A stretch of 64,000 nt of DNA from a virus: positions 1-64,000 of IMG/VR virus record IMGVR_UViG_3300034019_001883. One strand, given 5' to 3'. Each line of letters starts with the position of its first letter. The first letter of the stretch is position 1. Under the pieces are notes generated by a model. The model did no database searches. It saw only the letters and a list, made by a program, of their open reading frames with translations, and was not told the origin of the DNA. The position numbers and the translations under genes were made by a program. Positions 24,934 through 33,793 of the stretch are shown one piece after another.

Positions 24934-25673
24934 TGCAGGAGTTTTACATAGGCTGGCATCAGCCCGTCAACGGCCTGTCTGGCTGCGGGGATTTTCCCCG
25001 GTGCATGGTGTCAGTCAATCGACTTCTAAGGCGTCGCTCTCCCTTCCCGGTTCAGTCCTGGATATTGGATAGCGGCGCTTTTACTCGCATTGCTGGCGGA
25101 CAAGGGCACCTGCCATTAGAAGACTATGCCAAAGAGATCCGGCGATGGGCAAAAAACGGCAACCTTGTGGCAGCTGTGGCACAGGACTATATGTGTGAAC
25201 CATTTATCCTTGGCAAGACCGGGCTAACAATCCAAGACCACCAACGGCTAACCATAGAGAACTACGATCGCCTGCTTGCCCTAAATACCGGCGTCTATAT
25301 CATGCCAGTATTACAGGGCTACTCTCCCGCTGACTACGTTAGACACCTGCACGATTACGGCGATCGCTTGCACCATGGACAATGGGTAGGGGTGGGTTCT
25401 GTCTGCAAGCGAAACAGCAGCCCTGGGGCAATTGAAGCCGTCTTGATGGCGATTAAGGCGGCCCGCCCCGATCTGAGGTTGCACGGGTTTGGCGTTAAGA
25501 AGACCGCCCTAGAATCTTCAATTGTGTGGGACTTACTTTACTCAGCAGACAGCCAAGCCCATAGCTTTGCAGCACGGATGGAGAACCGAAACGCCAATTG
25601 CCCAAAGGTTGCGCTTAATTACGCCAAAGGCATCGGCAGCCCCTTGCAGGCATCCATATTTTCAACGTTCTGA
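24933..25673 (+). CDS. dpdA: DpdA-type DNA-guanine transglycosylase (7-deazaguanine insertion)
   Basis: 246 residues with the hallmarks of phage DpdA, a TGT relative that swaps guanine in DNA for a 7-deazaguanine: ILDSGAFTRI (Asp46), AAVAQDYMCEPFILGKTGL (Asp85), IMPVLQGYSPADYVRH, WVGVGSVCKRN, LHGFGVKKTAL and SADSQAHSF. Such modification shields phage DNA from restriction. No preQ0 synthesis genes (folE, queC, queD, queE) were found here, so the precursor would come from the host, whose queuosine pathway makes it, or from genes elsewhere in the phage. Last gene of the replication run. Confidence 0.85.
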   Translation: MQEFYIGWHQPVNGLSGCGDFPRCMVSVNRLLRRRSPFPVQSWILDSGAFTRIAGGQGHLPLEDYAKEIRRWAKNGNLVAAVAQDYMCEPFILGKTGLTIQDHQRLTIENYDRLLALNTGVYIMPVLQGYSPADYVRHLHDYGDRLHHGQWVGVGSVCKRNSSPGAIEAVLMAIKAARPDLRLHGFGVKKTALESSIVWDLLYSADSQAHSFAARMENRNANCPKVALNYAKGIGSPLQASIFSTF

Positions 25674-25685
25674 TGCCGCACCCAA

Positions 25686-25726
25686 AACAAAACACCCCGG
25701 CCAAATGACGACCGGGGTGTTTTGTT
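25686..25726. terminator. Bidirectional terminator
   Basis: AACAAAACACCCCGG (25686-25700) is perfectly complementary to 25712-25726, with A- and T-rich outer arms on both strands. It separates the DpdA-type gene from the convergent moron gene. Confidence 0.85.
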
Positions 25727-25738
25727 GCTTGGATGACG

Positions 25739-26008
25739 CTATTCAACCTCAGCCTTCCTAAGAGCTTGCCAAATGTCTTGAAAATCAGTCTCTTCCTCAA
25801 GGTTAATAGGCTCGCACTCTTCTAACGCGGCTAAAGCTTGGGCGGCATAATACTCGCCAGAGGCGTAATCGTCAAAGATTTTGATAACAGTAGGGCTTAC
25901 GTTTTCGGCCATTAACCCAGAATAGGGATTAACGTTTGTGTCAGCATTTAACCGAGAAAAAGCTTGATTGATTTGAGTGGCATAGTCAGCAGCAGTAGCA
26001 GTAGTCAT
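25739..26008 (-). CDS. Moron-type small acidic protein B (89 aa)
   Basis: Minus strand. The ATG at 26008 is downstream of the promoter and has GGAG; an in-frame upstream ATG (26041) would lie in the -10 box. The product is acidic and helical (YATQINQAFSRLNADTN ... ALAALEECEPINLEEETDF). The family is unknown. Promoter and leader are nearly the same as those of moron A, while the proteins are unrelated. Confidence 0.65.
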   Translation of the reverse strand: MTTATAADYATQINQAFSRLNADTNVNPYSGLMAENVSPTVIKIFDDYASGEYYAAQALAALEECEPINLEEETDFQDIWQALRKAEVE

Positions 26009-26040
26009 AATTGGTAACTCCAAGTGGTTCAACAATTTCA

Positions 26041-26069
26041 ATTGTAAAAGACCTTTATCGTATTGTCAA
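26041..26069 (-). promoter_or_regulatory. Sigma-70 promoter of moron B
   Basis: Minus strand: TTGACA (26064-26069), 17 bases, TACAAT (26041-26046). TATCG/CGATA flank the -35 as in moron A, and the leader TTGAAATTGTTGA-ACCACTT is conserved too. Confidence 0.8.
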
Positions 26070-26129
26070 CACTTTTCGATAAATTAGTTAAACCGCCGCG
26101 ATCGCGTGTCAACCCAACCATTTCTCGAA

Positions 26130-26175
26130 CCTACGCTAAGATAGGCATAGCGTAGGCATAATTTATTTTTTCCTA
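26130..26175 (+). promoter_or_regulatory. Inverted repeat before the head operon
   Basis: CCTACGCT (26130-26137) and AGCGTAGG (26149-26156) form a perfect 8-bp stem followed by a T-rich stretch, 34 bases before the protease start. Terminator or operator; the sequence does not decide. Confidence 0.5.
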
Positions 26176-26190
26176 GTCCGTATCTCCTCC

Positions 26191-28803
26191 ATGGTTCTTC
26201 CTCTGGAGGCTATCCTGTCCAAGTCAGCCGATATGGTTGTGGGCGGGGTAGCCTCCAATTTTTTTAGAGATCTTGACGGCGATGCCATTTGCCCGGACGC
26301 GATTCAACGCGCTATCCCTGGCTTCATGGCAACCCGTGGCCCGGACGGGCTAAAGGGTGGCCCCATTCGCCTGCACCATGGTTTTTGGGAGCGATTTCTA
26401 AAGCAGTCCATCTCTGCCCTTAATATTCCCTACGACCAGCAAGTGGGGCTACTAGCCGCGATCGCGCTCCCCCTGGGCCGGGTGACTGAGATGAGTGTCG
26501 ATAGCGATGGCACTACGCGTTGGCGGGGTGTCCTATCTGGCGCTAACCCCATCGCCCGGGTGGTGTGGAATATGCTCAAAGAGGGCATGGTTCACCTTGG
26601 CGTTAGCGTTGGTGGCAAGATCAACGGTGTACGCCCCGGCAGAGATGCGATCGGGCGGACCTGTAACCTTATTACTGACGTACGGCTCGATGAGCTCAGC
26701 ATCACTGATAACCCGGCTAATCGACTAATTGAGTCCGAGACCCCCGACAATGGCGCCTATATCACCGCGCTTGCTAAATCTGTGGGTAATACCATGCTCG
26801 CTCAGAAGCAACAGCATTACATCTACCTGAATGGCATCGCCTATACCGCTCACCCTAGCGAGGAACATGGCATTGTCCTACGCAAGGCAGGACGGCGGCG
26901 GCAGCCCTCCCCGGGCCAGCTAGGCTTGTTTGGTGGCCACAATGAAGGTGATACCAAAGTAGAAGACGGTGTTACCTATCGGCTCAATGCCAATAGCCGA
27001 TGGGAGCGGATGGATAAACCCAAGGCCAGCGGTAAGCCGTCTGGCGGGAAGAAGAAGGCGGAAAAGCCTGCGATCGTCCCGGTGGTGGAGGACGAGCCCG
27101 CCGCCCAGGACCCCGAACCCACCGTTAGCGACATGCTGGAGCAGCAGCAAGCGGAGATAGCTGAGTCGAAACCAGTTATCTCGGGCAGGCAATTTGTCGA
27201 AGAGTTTATTTCCGCCTGGAATGACACCCATGGTTCAGAGTGGAACCGCGATGCTGCGGGATACACAAAAGCCAAAATATGGGACAAAAAAGACGGGGAG
27301 ATCCGGGTTTACTTTGGCTCCGTTAAGCAGCCCCTGGTTTTCAGGAAGCAAGATAATGGCGAATACGTTGCCGCTGTAACCCCTGGCAAATATGGACTTG
27401 ATGAGCAAATTGCCCCTATCCTCGACGATCTAAATTCACGGTTTTCTACCAAGCCTGAAAACACCAAGACCGACCAAGGCTCTGCCGGAACCCAACAACG
27501 AGTATTGATGCAAGAAGACGAAGACGGTGTTGTTGCACCTGCAGGACAACACGAACGTGGCGTCCATATCGTGCGGGAATGGTACGAGTCAGAACCATCT
27601 CCCAAGCCCACCGTTGGCGACATGCTGGAGCAGCAGCAAGCCGCGATCGCGGATGAGCCCATGCCTGAGGGTGAGGCGATGGAGGGGGCGGAGGATGACT
27701 GGGAAAGTAAGCTGCAAGAGCTTCAGTCTATTGGCAATCAAGCCAAATTAGATGGACCCGAGGGTGTGAAGGATGACGCGACAGAGGCGCCTGGGGTTTC
27801 TTACAATCCTGACTTAGTGCAGCAACGAATCAACCAAGGTTATTTTGAAGGCCGGGCTTTCTACTCAAAAGCCGTACAAGCCATGAAGGCAGCATTGTCA
27901 GCAGGTAGATCTGTCAAACTGCATTTTGATGACCAAAGTAGCTATGGCGCCAATCTGGTAGCTGAAATCGACGGAGTTCGGCACCCTATCACTCGCTCGA
28001 AACTAAAGCCAAAAGATATTGCGTTTCTCCTGACGGTCAACAGTCATTCGGCAATGGACGTTTCGGAAGGCGCCTTGGAACAATTAGGACTAGGCAGCAA
28101 AACTGCCCCAACCGGACGCAAACGATCTTCCGCCTTTACCAAATCTCTCACCCCCTCATTCCCCATGACTATCGACAACTTCCTCCGCAAAGCCCTGGGT
28201 AATCCTGGGCGTGAGTTTGGTTCTGGCTCATGGCGGGATACGGGCATCCCGGCGATGGGCCGTAAAGTTGACGCCAAAAGCCCGCAGCCCAAGGGCGGCA
28301 AAAAGGTACAAATGGATGAGTCCGCTAGTGCCCATGCCGGTAAGGGTATCGGTGGCAAACAACCCAAAGCCCATCGCCCCTACTCCTCCGGCGGTATGCC
28401 CCCCACTGATGTATTCGGTATCACCATCACCCAACTAACCCGCAACCTAGCCAAGGCTTGTTATATGGACAAGGACGCCTGGGGTAGCCCGGAGACGGTT
28501 TCCTTCTTGACCGACAGCGCCAGGGCGATCGCGGGCATGACCGACACCCCGACCGACCCAATGGTGAACTTTGTCCGGTTCTTGCAATACTGCACCCGTT
28601 TCGCCCAAGAATTGCCGTTTATGAACGACTACCAGGCGGCGGGGACGGTGAAGGCGATGAATGCCGACCTAACCAAAGCGCTGGACGAATTCGTAGAGAA
28701 GATGCCTGAGGAGCTAAAGGGAAAACCTTTGCGCCCTGCCGGTTCACCCGGCGTTGTGGGCATCGACGTTCAGTTTCCCCAACAGTACGTTATTTACTCC
28801 TAG
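26191..28803 (+). CDS. XkdF-type prohead protease fused to tag and further modules
   Basis: 870 residues. Residues 1-190 are the XkdF-like serine protease: GVASNFFRDLDGDAICPDAI, KGGPIRLHHG, DGTTRWRG, GVSVGGKINGVRPGRD and LDELSITDNPANR. After TALAKSVGN comes the full tag (YIYLNGIAY...GIVLRKAG, Q-L-G-L-F at 243-247, NGVTYRLN-like DGVTYRLNANSRWER). Then follow two PTVxDMLEQQQA repeats flanking an unassigned domain, a second unassigned domain, AFTKSLTP, and a C-terminal helical domain starting TIDNFLRKALGNPG. The protease normally cleaves scaffold and capsid; here it seems to be a polyprotein that carries cargo-like modules. Confidence 0.8.
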   Translation: MVLPLEAILSKSADMVVGGVASNFFRDLDGDAICPDAIQRAIPGFMATRGPDGLKGGPIRLHHGFWERFLKQSISALNIPYDQQVGLLAAIALPLGRVTEMSVDSDGTTRWRGVLSGANPIARVVWNMLKEGMVHLGVSVGGKINGVRPGRDAIGRTCNLITDVRLDELSITDNPANRLIESETPDNGAYITALAKSVGNTMLAQKQQHYIYLNGIAYTAHPSEEHGIVLRKAGRRRQPSPGQLGLFGGHNEGDTKVEDGVTYRLNANSRWERMDKPKASGKPSGGKKKAEKPAIVPVVEDEPAAQDPEPTVSDMLEQQQAEIAESKPVISGRQFVEEFISAWNDTHGSEWNRDAAGYTKAKIWDKKDGEIRVYFGSVKQPLVFRKQDNGEYVAAVTPGKYGLDEQIAPILDDLNSRFSTKPENTKTDQGSAGTQQRVLMQEDEDGVVAPAGQHERGVHIVREWYESEPSPKPTVGDMLEQQQAAIADEPMPEGEAMEGAEDDWESKLQELQSIGNQAKLDGPEGVKDDATEAPGVSYNPDLVQQRINQGYFEGRAFYSKAVQAMKAALSAGRSVKLHFDDQSSYGANLVAEIDGVRHPITRSKLKPKDIAFLLTVNSHSAMDVSEGALEQLGLGSKTAPTGRKRSSAFTKSLTPSFPMTIDNFLRKALGNPGREFGSGSWRDTGIPAMGRKVDAKSPQPKGGKKVQMDESASAHAGKGIGGKQPKAHRPYSSGGMPPTDVFGITITQLTRNLAKACYMDKDAWGSPETVSFLTDSARAIAGMTDTPTDPMVNFVRFLQYCTRFAQELPFMNDYQAAGTVKAMNADLTKALDEFVEKMPEELKGKPLRPAGSPGVVGIDVQFPQQYVIYS
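26882..27013 (+). repeat. Tag-encoding paralogous segment, copy 2 (with 18774-18905)
   Basis: Gapless, near-identical copy of 18774-18905, differing mostly at third codon positions, inside an otherwise unrelated gene. Confidence 0.85.
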
Positions 28804-28818
28804 CTAGGTAACTAGAAA

Positions 28819-29643
28819 ATGGACCCACAAACCCTACAAGCCTTGATGGGAGTATTCCAACAAGGCTTACAAATCCTGCAATCTGCCCAGGCGGGTGCCG
28901 GTGCGCCCCCTACCGCTGGTGCCCCCGCCGCCAATGGTGCCCCCGCCGCCAATGGTGCGCCACCCATGTCCCCTGGTACGCCTCCTGCCATGGACCCCGA
29001 CGACGAGGACATGATGGAAGAGGATGACGAGGACATGGATGCCCCTGAAGCCATGGACGCTGATGACGATGAGGACATGGACGACAGCGGCATGGGTGGC
29101 TCCTCCCTGCACGATCGCGTCAGTCAGCTAGAAAACCACACTGGCCTGAAGAAAAGCGCCCGGCGTGGTTCTTTGCTTGATGCCGTCGCTGCCCTCGAAG
29201 AAACTATCCTTGGCACCGAATACGAAGGCCCCCTAGTAGATCGCGTCAACCAATTAGAAAAAGCGGCAGGTATCAGCCAACGCGCCCAGGACCAAGCACC
29301 GGACGAAATCCCGCTAGAAAACTTGATCAAGAGCGCGATCGAATCCGGCATCCAACAAGCGATCGCCGCCCGTGACCCGGAGGACAACGAAGACCCGGAC
29401 GCTATCCCCGACCTACGCCAGATGCGCAAGGCAGCCAAGGGCCAGCGTTATGGCAGTCGTAAGGGCGTCGCTGGCGCGATCGTCAGTGATGAGGACCTGG
29501 TAAAGAGTGCTGCTAGCCTTGGCTGGGACGGCGATGACCTGGACCGCCCCGTGTCCTTCGGTGATGCGCTGTTGCTGCAATACCATTCACAACAAGCGGG
29601 TGAGCCACTGCCATTTTCAGCCGATGAGGCTGACGACGATTAA
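28819..29643 (+). CDS. Putative capsid scaffold protein
   Basis: 274 residues between protease and capsid, the classic scaffold position. The N-terminus is an Ala/Pro/Gly-rich stretch, then a strongly acidic Asp/Glu/Met run (residues ~55-92), a coiled-coil middle (LHDRVSQLENHTGL, LVDRVNQLEKAAGI) and a basic patch KGQRYGSRKG. Acidic, helical, low-complexity proteins are typical scaffolds. L-x-K-S occurs in ENLIKSAIE and EDLVKSAAS, candidate sites for the phage protease. Confidence 0.65.
   Translation: MDPQTLQALMGVFQQGLQILQSAQAGAGAPPTAGAPAANGAPAANGAPPMSPGTPPAMDPDDEDMMEEDDEDMDAPEAMDADDDEDMDDSGMGGSSLHDRVSQLENHTGLKKSARRGSLLDAVAALEETILGTEYEGPLVDRVNQLEKAAGISQRAQDQAPDEIPLENLIKSAIESGIQQAIAARDPEDNEDPDAIPDLRQMRKAAKGQRYGSRKGVAGAIVSDEDLVKSAASLGWDGDDLDRPVSFGDALLLQYHSQQAGEPLPFSADEADDD
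28918..28953 (+). repeat. 18-bp tandem repeat, two copies
   Basis: GGTGCCCCCGCCGCCAAT twice in tandem, encoding GAPAAN twice in the scaffold. Confidence 0.9.
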
Positions 29644-29673
29644 TTTCTAGCTACGACATAAGGACCCCAAACC

Positions 29674-30663
29674 ATGACGAACGCAGCCCTGACCCGTCGG
29701 GCGCTACTAAAATCGCTAGGCATTAGCGATGGTGGTGGTGCCGAGGTTACCCTCCAAACCACGATCGCTTCTGAAGTGATCCCCTTGATCCGGCAACAAT
29801 GCTTCATGCGGCAGATCGCTGATCGCAGCAAGAGCCTGATCAATATGACCAAGCCCAAGATCCGCATCCCCAAGCTGGTACGCGCCCAAGGTGCCTACAG
29901 CGTCAAAGCGGGCCAACCGGCGCCTGAGTTCAAGGCACGGCTCGACAGCATCGACTTGGTGCCCGAAAAGCTGATGACCTGGCTACCCGTGGACCAGGAA
30001 GTATTCGAGGACAGCACCATTCGAGACATCGAAGGGATGCTGAAAGAGGAAATGGCTCGGGAATTTGCCCAAGCGGAAGAGCTTGCCTTCCTGCTAGGGG
30101 ATACCACCGTGGACCATGGCCCCGGCGACCCTAAGAATGTTTTTAATGGGTTATTCGCCCAGGCCGCCGCGACGCCCTACACCTACGACGCCTCCCTTGA
30201 CACCAGCGCTAACGCTGTTGAGGCCGGTACTGTCACCAGCAACCTGGTACGCGCCATGCGCTACCTGGGCATCTACGGACGCAATAAGCGCGACGTAGTG
30301 GTGATGGTGGGCCTAGCCTGGGAGGAAGCCCTCCTGCGTAACCGTAGCTTCCAAACCATGAGCAGCTACGCCTATGGCTCTGGTGCTGGTATCTTCACCG
30401 GTGAGATCGGACGCCTAGCCGGTGCCCCGGTCATTGCTACCACCTTCCTGGATGCGCAACCCGGTGAAACCTACGGAAAAGCCCTGGTAATGAACCAATC
30501 AGCCTTTGCCATTGGCGACTGGCAGCGATTTAACATCAGGGTATATCAGGAAATCTTAAGTGCCACGGACCAAACGGCAATACGTGCGAGGGAGCGGCTC
30601 GCATTTTCTGTAAGGTATCCTGAAGCTATCGTTGAGATTCTCAACGTTCCCGCTCAGCCGTAG
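29674..30663 (+). CDS. Major capsid protein (HK97 fold)
   Basis: 329 residues. The E-loop and spine region (IRIPKLVRAQGAYSVKAGQPAPEF), LVPEKLMTWLPVDQEVFEDS, the spine helix GMLKEEMAREFAQAEELAFLLGD, a P-domain with ALLRNRSFQTM, and the C-terminal IRARERLAFSVRYPEAIVEI are all typical of HK97-type capsid proteins. The short N-terminus holds RALLKSLGIS, which matches the L-x-K-S motif of its neighbours and may be trimmed. Its last 10 bases overlap the end of an HNH gene on the other strand. Confidence 0.92.
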   Translation: MTNAALTRRALLKSLGISDGGGAEVTLQTTIASEVIPLIRQQCFMRQIADRSKSLINMTKPKIRIPKLVRAQGAYSVKAGQPAPEFKARLDSIDLVPEKLMTWLPVDQEVFEDSTIRDIEGMLKEEMAREFAQAEELAFLLGDTTVDHGPGDPKNVFNGLFAQAAATPYTYDASLDTSANAVEAGTVTSNLVRAMRYLGIYGRNKRDVVVMVGLAWEEALLRNRSFQTMSSYAYGSGAGIFTGEIGRLAGAPVIATTFLDAQPGETYGKALVMNQSAFAIGDWQRFNIRVYQEILSATDQTAIRARERLAFSVRYPEAIVEILNVPAQP

Positions 30664-31823
30664 TCATAAAAGGACGCGAAACTGGCTTTAGCAAGCAATT
30701 CACGCTGTTTAACTGTAAGCGTTTTTATTTCGTCTTTCGTTAAACGATTCCCTCGGCTAATGTTAGCTTTCGCGTCCAACCATCTTAGGTTCTCAATCGA
30801 CCAGCACAACTTAACTTGCTCCTCATCCCTAAAGTCAAAAAAGCTGCAAGGGATGATATGGTCCAGGTGATGCCCATCCGGTCGCGGCCCCAGTGTATTG
30901 AATATCTCATCAGCCTTATCCCTTGCCCATGGACGTGTCTTCCAGCCCTTGCGCCGATGACCTATCTTGACAAGCTCCTGATAGATCCGGGTGCTAATCC
31001 GTTGAGCCAAAAGAACCGACTCAGCCTCCTCAGGAGTAGGGGTTCGATCTTCTCTATGGCAATCGCCGCAGCGCTCCTGAACCTTGGACCTAAGGTTTCG
31101 AAGAGTTACCTTGGTGTAATGACCGCGATCGCAGACAACTTCTACCGGGGTACTGCTATTCGCATACGAGCCCGCCAAGCGAAACCCTTTAGATTGCAAA
31201 AGCTCGCTAACCTCGTTAAGAGACAAAGCCCGGTCCTGTCCATGCCTAGCAGGCTTGCAGTCATTACAACCGTTGTACCCAGGCTTTCTAGGCTTATTCC
31301 AGGTTTCATACTTAACCTGCCGTTCATGACCCACAGGACAACGGACCGTCATAGACTCCCTGGATATTCTGAACGGGGTAATGACCGTCCATCCCTCCCG
31401 CTCAAAGTGGGCGTGAACGTCCTCTTGCTGGCACTCCCGGCATTTGATGTCAGCCTTCTTCCAGTTTTTGTAAGCCCGAACGTGAACATGGCCGCGATCG
31501 CACCTAAGCGTCAGCGGTTCATTAACATTCTGGTACTTGCTGAGCAGGGTAAAACCATGCTTAGCCAATTCTGCCAAAGCCGCATCACCGCCACGGTGAA
31601 AACTAGCCTTAGCCTCTTTCGAGCAGATCGGACAACCTACCAGACCCGAACGGTTCATGCAGTTGACCACATATCGCCAGCTTGTTTCAAACTGGTGCCC
31701 GTCTGCACAAACGATAGTCAGTGGTCCGGCCTCACCCGTCCACTCGCTCGCCATGGTGGCGCCTACGGTGGCAAGCCGTTCCTGAGCCTTTTTACCCCAG
31801 GCTTCCTGTCGCTTTGTTAGCAT
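30654..31823 (-). CDS. HNH homing-type endonuclease with four zinc ribbons
   Basis: 389 residues, antisense, inserted between the capsid gene and the next head gene. Four zinc ribbons of the form C-x2-G-H ... C-x2-C (CADGH, CDRGH, CPVGH, CDRGH, each with a later C-x2-C) are followed by the HNH motif: HHLDHIIPCSFFDF ... SIENLRWLDAKANISRGN. Zinc ribbons give DNA recognition in phage homing endonucleases. Placement in a conserved capsid operon is a usual homing site. A two-hairpin leader precedes the start. Confidence 0.85.
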   Translation of the reverse strand: MLTKRQEAWGKKAQERLATVGATMASEWTGEAGPLTIVCADGHQFETSWRYVVNCMNRSGLVGCPICSKEAKASFHRGGDAALAELAKHGFTLLSKYQNVNEPLTLRCDRGHVHVRAYKNWKKADIKCRECQQEDVHAHFEREGWTVITPFRISRESMTVRCPVGHERQVKYETWNKPRKPGYNGCNDCKPARHGQDRALSLNEVSELLQSKGFRLAGSYANSSTPVEVVCDRGHYTKVTLRNLRSKVQERCGDCHREDRTPTPEEAESVLLAQRISTRIYQELVKIGHRRKGWKTRPWARDKADEIFNTLGPRPDGHHLDHIIPCSFFDFRDEEQVKLCWSIENLRWLDAKANISRGNRLTKDEIKTLTVKQRELLAKASFASFYDYG

Positions 31824-31831
31824 ATTGATGT

Positions 31832-31879
31832 CACTCTACTCAGTGGCCACGCCTCGAGGTGTTCCAGCACCGTCGGGGC
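31832..31879 (-). other. Two-hairpin leader of HNH gene 1
   Basis: On the minus strand, outer stem GCCCCG/CGTGGC (31874-31879 with 31846-31851, one mismatch) encloses GGTG/CACC (31868-31871 with 31858-31861); then CACT/AGTG (31842-31845 with 31832-31835) lies nine bases from the ATG. The plan matches that before the HNH gene at 39392. Confidence 0.5.
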
Positions 31880-31942
31880 ATTACCATTTTAGCCTTTTTC
31901 TCTTGCCCTAAACGCCTACAACCCTTTATTTACAAAGGTTTC

Positions 31943-32446
31943 ATGAAACAGTTAACCCTGCATAGCGATCGCTTCCCTGGGCTAGGCGCACCGGTCCCAC
32001 AGGTGCCGGGCGGTAAGCCTGGGGAGGGGGGTTCATTCACTTTTGCGGTGGATGTGCCCTACGAGGTAAGCGATGACACCGCCGCCGCGATCGCCGCGTT
32101 GCTTGAGTCCTTTGAGCCGCGCATCCAGCGTCATTTCCGCCTATCGCTGGTGGACCTGAGTACGGATGCGGTAGCGATCGCCGCCCCGGTTGAGCCGGAG
32201 GCAGCACCGGAACCGGTGGCAGAACCCTTTGTCCTTTCTGCCGATGACCTGGAGTTAATTCAGGTGGAAGTGGAGAAGTTGAAGGGGCTGACGATCGCCC
32301 AATCGACGCCGGTGGTAGAAAATACGGCTCTCAATGAAACCTTGCCGGTTGAGCTGCGCCGCGCCTACCTACAGGCGGTAATCGACGCGGACACAACCAA
32401 GGGCGTTGAGAAAAAGGCACAGGAACTCCTTAGCTTGCTTAGCTAA
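31943..32446 (+). CDS. Unknown head/neck protein
   Basis: 167 residues from the ATG at 31943; an in-frame GTG at 31859 lies in the HNH leader and is less likely. It contains a glycine-rich start, a helix DDTAAAIAALLESFEPRIQRHF, a Pro/Glu/Val linker and a C-terminal helical part (LPVELRRAYLQAVID). Lying between capsid and connector, it is probably a head decoration or completion factor, unassigned. It overlaps the next gene by one base. Confidence 0.55.
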   Translation: MKQLTLHSDRFPGLGAPVPQVPGGKPGEGGSFTFAVDVPYEVSDDTAAAIAALLESFEPRIQRHFRLSLVDLSTDAVAIAAPVEPEAAPEPVAEPFVLSADDLELIQVEVEKLKGLTIAQSTPVVENTALNETLPVELRRAYLQAVIDADTTKGVEKKAQELLSLLS

Positions 32447-33783
32447 TGCCTGTCACTTATGGCACCTCGTTCGAGTATCCCTGGCTGGATAATTGGCCCA
32501 TTGACATACAGTTGTGGGCCAACTCCAGCCGGGGACCGGGCGATGAACTCGACCTAACACCGGCTACCATCACGGTCCTGGGGGTAAGTGTCCCCAGGGC
32601 ATTGACGGTACGCTGGCGGGATGGCAACAATGCGATCGCGGTCAGTAGTACGACGGTGATTAGCATCCGCCATGCCAATCGGGGTGTGGTGCGGGTGGTG
32701 CCAGACCAAACTATCTGGGACAAGATCAAACTTGACCAGGGCTATACGCTGGAGGTAATCGCCTATGGCACCCTTCAGCATAGTGAACCCTTTACCACCG
32801 CTACGCCGCCCAAGGCAACTAGCTACTGTGTCAACGGTGCTCTAGTCTATGCCGCCCCTAGGGAGGTGCTAGAGGTGCTAGGAAGCGTCCCTGGCGCATC
32901 GGTTCAGATTGCCGTCCCCCTGGTGGGGCTGGACTGGGAACTAAATGCCCTAGGTTACTGGGAGGCGGAACTAGCCGACGACCAGGTGTTGTATGGGCTA
33001 TGGGTGGATGACCAACACGCTGCCCAGGTGGACTACAAAGACTTGGCTACCCGCTACGAACGGAGCTGGGCCAGGGTAGGCAGCACCCTTTACTACAACG
33101 GCCCGGAGAACCTAACGACAACCTATGTGGAAACCGCCTATAGCCGCTATGTACTGCGATGCCTGGAGGAAGCGACCGCCGAAGGAGAGCGCCGCACCGG
33201 TAGACGGTTTGCCAAATGGCGATACATCCGTCAGGCGTACAATGGCCTTAGCCGTCAGCGACAGGTCCACCTGCGCGAACGTCCTTTGGTTATTGATGAA
33301 TTTTTTAGGATAGATGCCCTCAGCTATAGCCGCACCCTATTTAGGCGCTATACCGAAAAGGACTTTAACCCGCTCAATATTCGCAGCAGCGGCGCCCAAT
33401 TGCTCCACGGCGACGCCGAGACCGGTGTAGTCACCATCAACCAAAATATTTGGGACTATTGGGACTGGGGCTATGCCGTTGGCGCTGATATTGGCATTGG
33501 CACCTTTGCTACCCTACCGCCCGGTATGAACAACGTAGAACTTACCTACACCGCCGGGTGGGACAAGATCCCCACCGACATTGCTGAGGCGATCGCCAAC
33601 ATGGCCGCCGTCCGGCAAGCAATTTTCTGGCAACAAGCGCTCACCCAGGGGATGCAGGCGCTTTCGATTGGTTGTGTGAATTTGAACTTTGGACAACTGT
33701 TCACCCAGTTTTCTCCAAGCTGGCAACTATCGGCCAACTTGATACTAGATAGCTACGCTCGACTTGACCTAGACATTTTGTAA
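32446..33783 (+). CDS. Head-tail connector (adaptor-like) with beta N-domain
   Basis: 445 residues. The N-terminal ~200 residues are beta-rich with Ig-like spacing. The C-terminal half resembles gp6/gp15-type adaptors: a helix CLEEATAEGERRTGRRFAKW, a strand LRERPLVIDEFFRI, and the closing VELTYTAGWDKIPTDIAEAIANMAAVRQ. Adaptors dock under the portal. The added N-terminal domain is unusual for the family. Position after capsid agrees. Confidence 0.6.
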   Translation: MPVTYGTSFEYPWLDNWPIDIQLWANSSRGPGDELDLTPATITVLGVSVPRALTVRWRDGNNAIAVSSTTVISIRHANRGVVRVVPDQTIWDKIKLDQGYTLEVIAYGTLQHSEPFTTATPPKATSYCVNGALVYAAPREVLEVLGSVPGASVQIAVPLVGLDWELNALGYWEAELADDQVLYGLWVDDQHAAQVDYKDLATRYERSWARVGSTLYYNGPENLTTTYVETAYSRYVLRCLEEATAEGERRTGRRFAKWRYIRQAYNGLSRQRQVHLRERPLVIDEFFRIDALSYSRTLFRRYTEKDFNPLNIRSSGAQLLHGDAETGVVTINQNIWDYWDWGYAVGADIGIGTFATLPPGMNNVELTYTAGWDKIPTDIAEAIANMAAVRQAIFWQQALTQGMQALSIGCVNLNFGQLFTQFSPSWQLSANLILDSYARLDLDIL

Positions 33784-33793
33784 GGAAACGACC

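Noticed and set aside
30654-31823. Plus-strand frame of 334 codons across the HNH gene
   Set aside because: The minus-strand product has zinc ribbons and an HNH motif; the plus-strand frame is its shadow.
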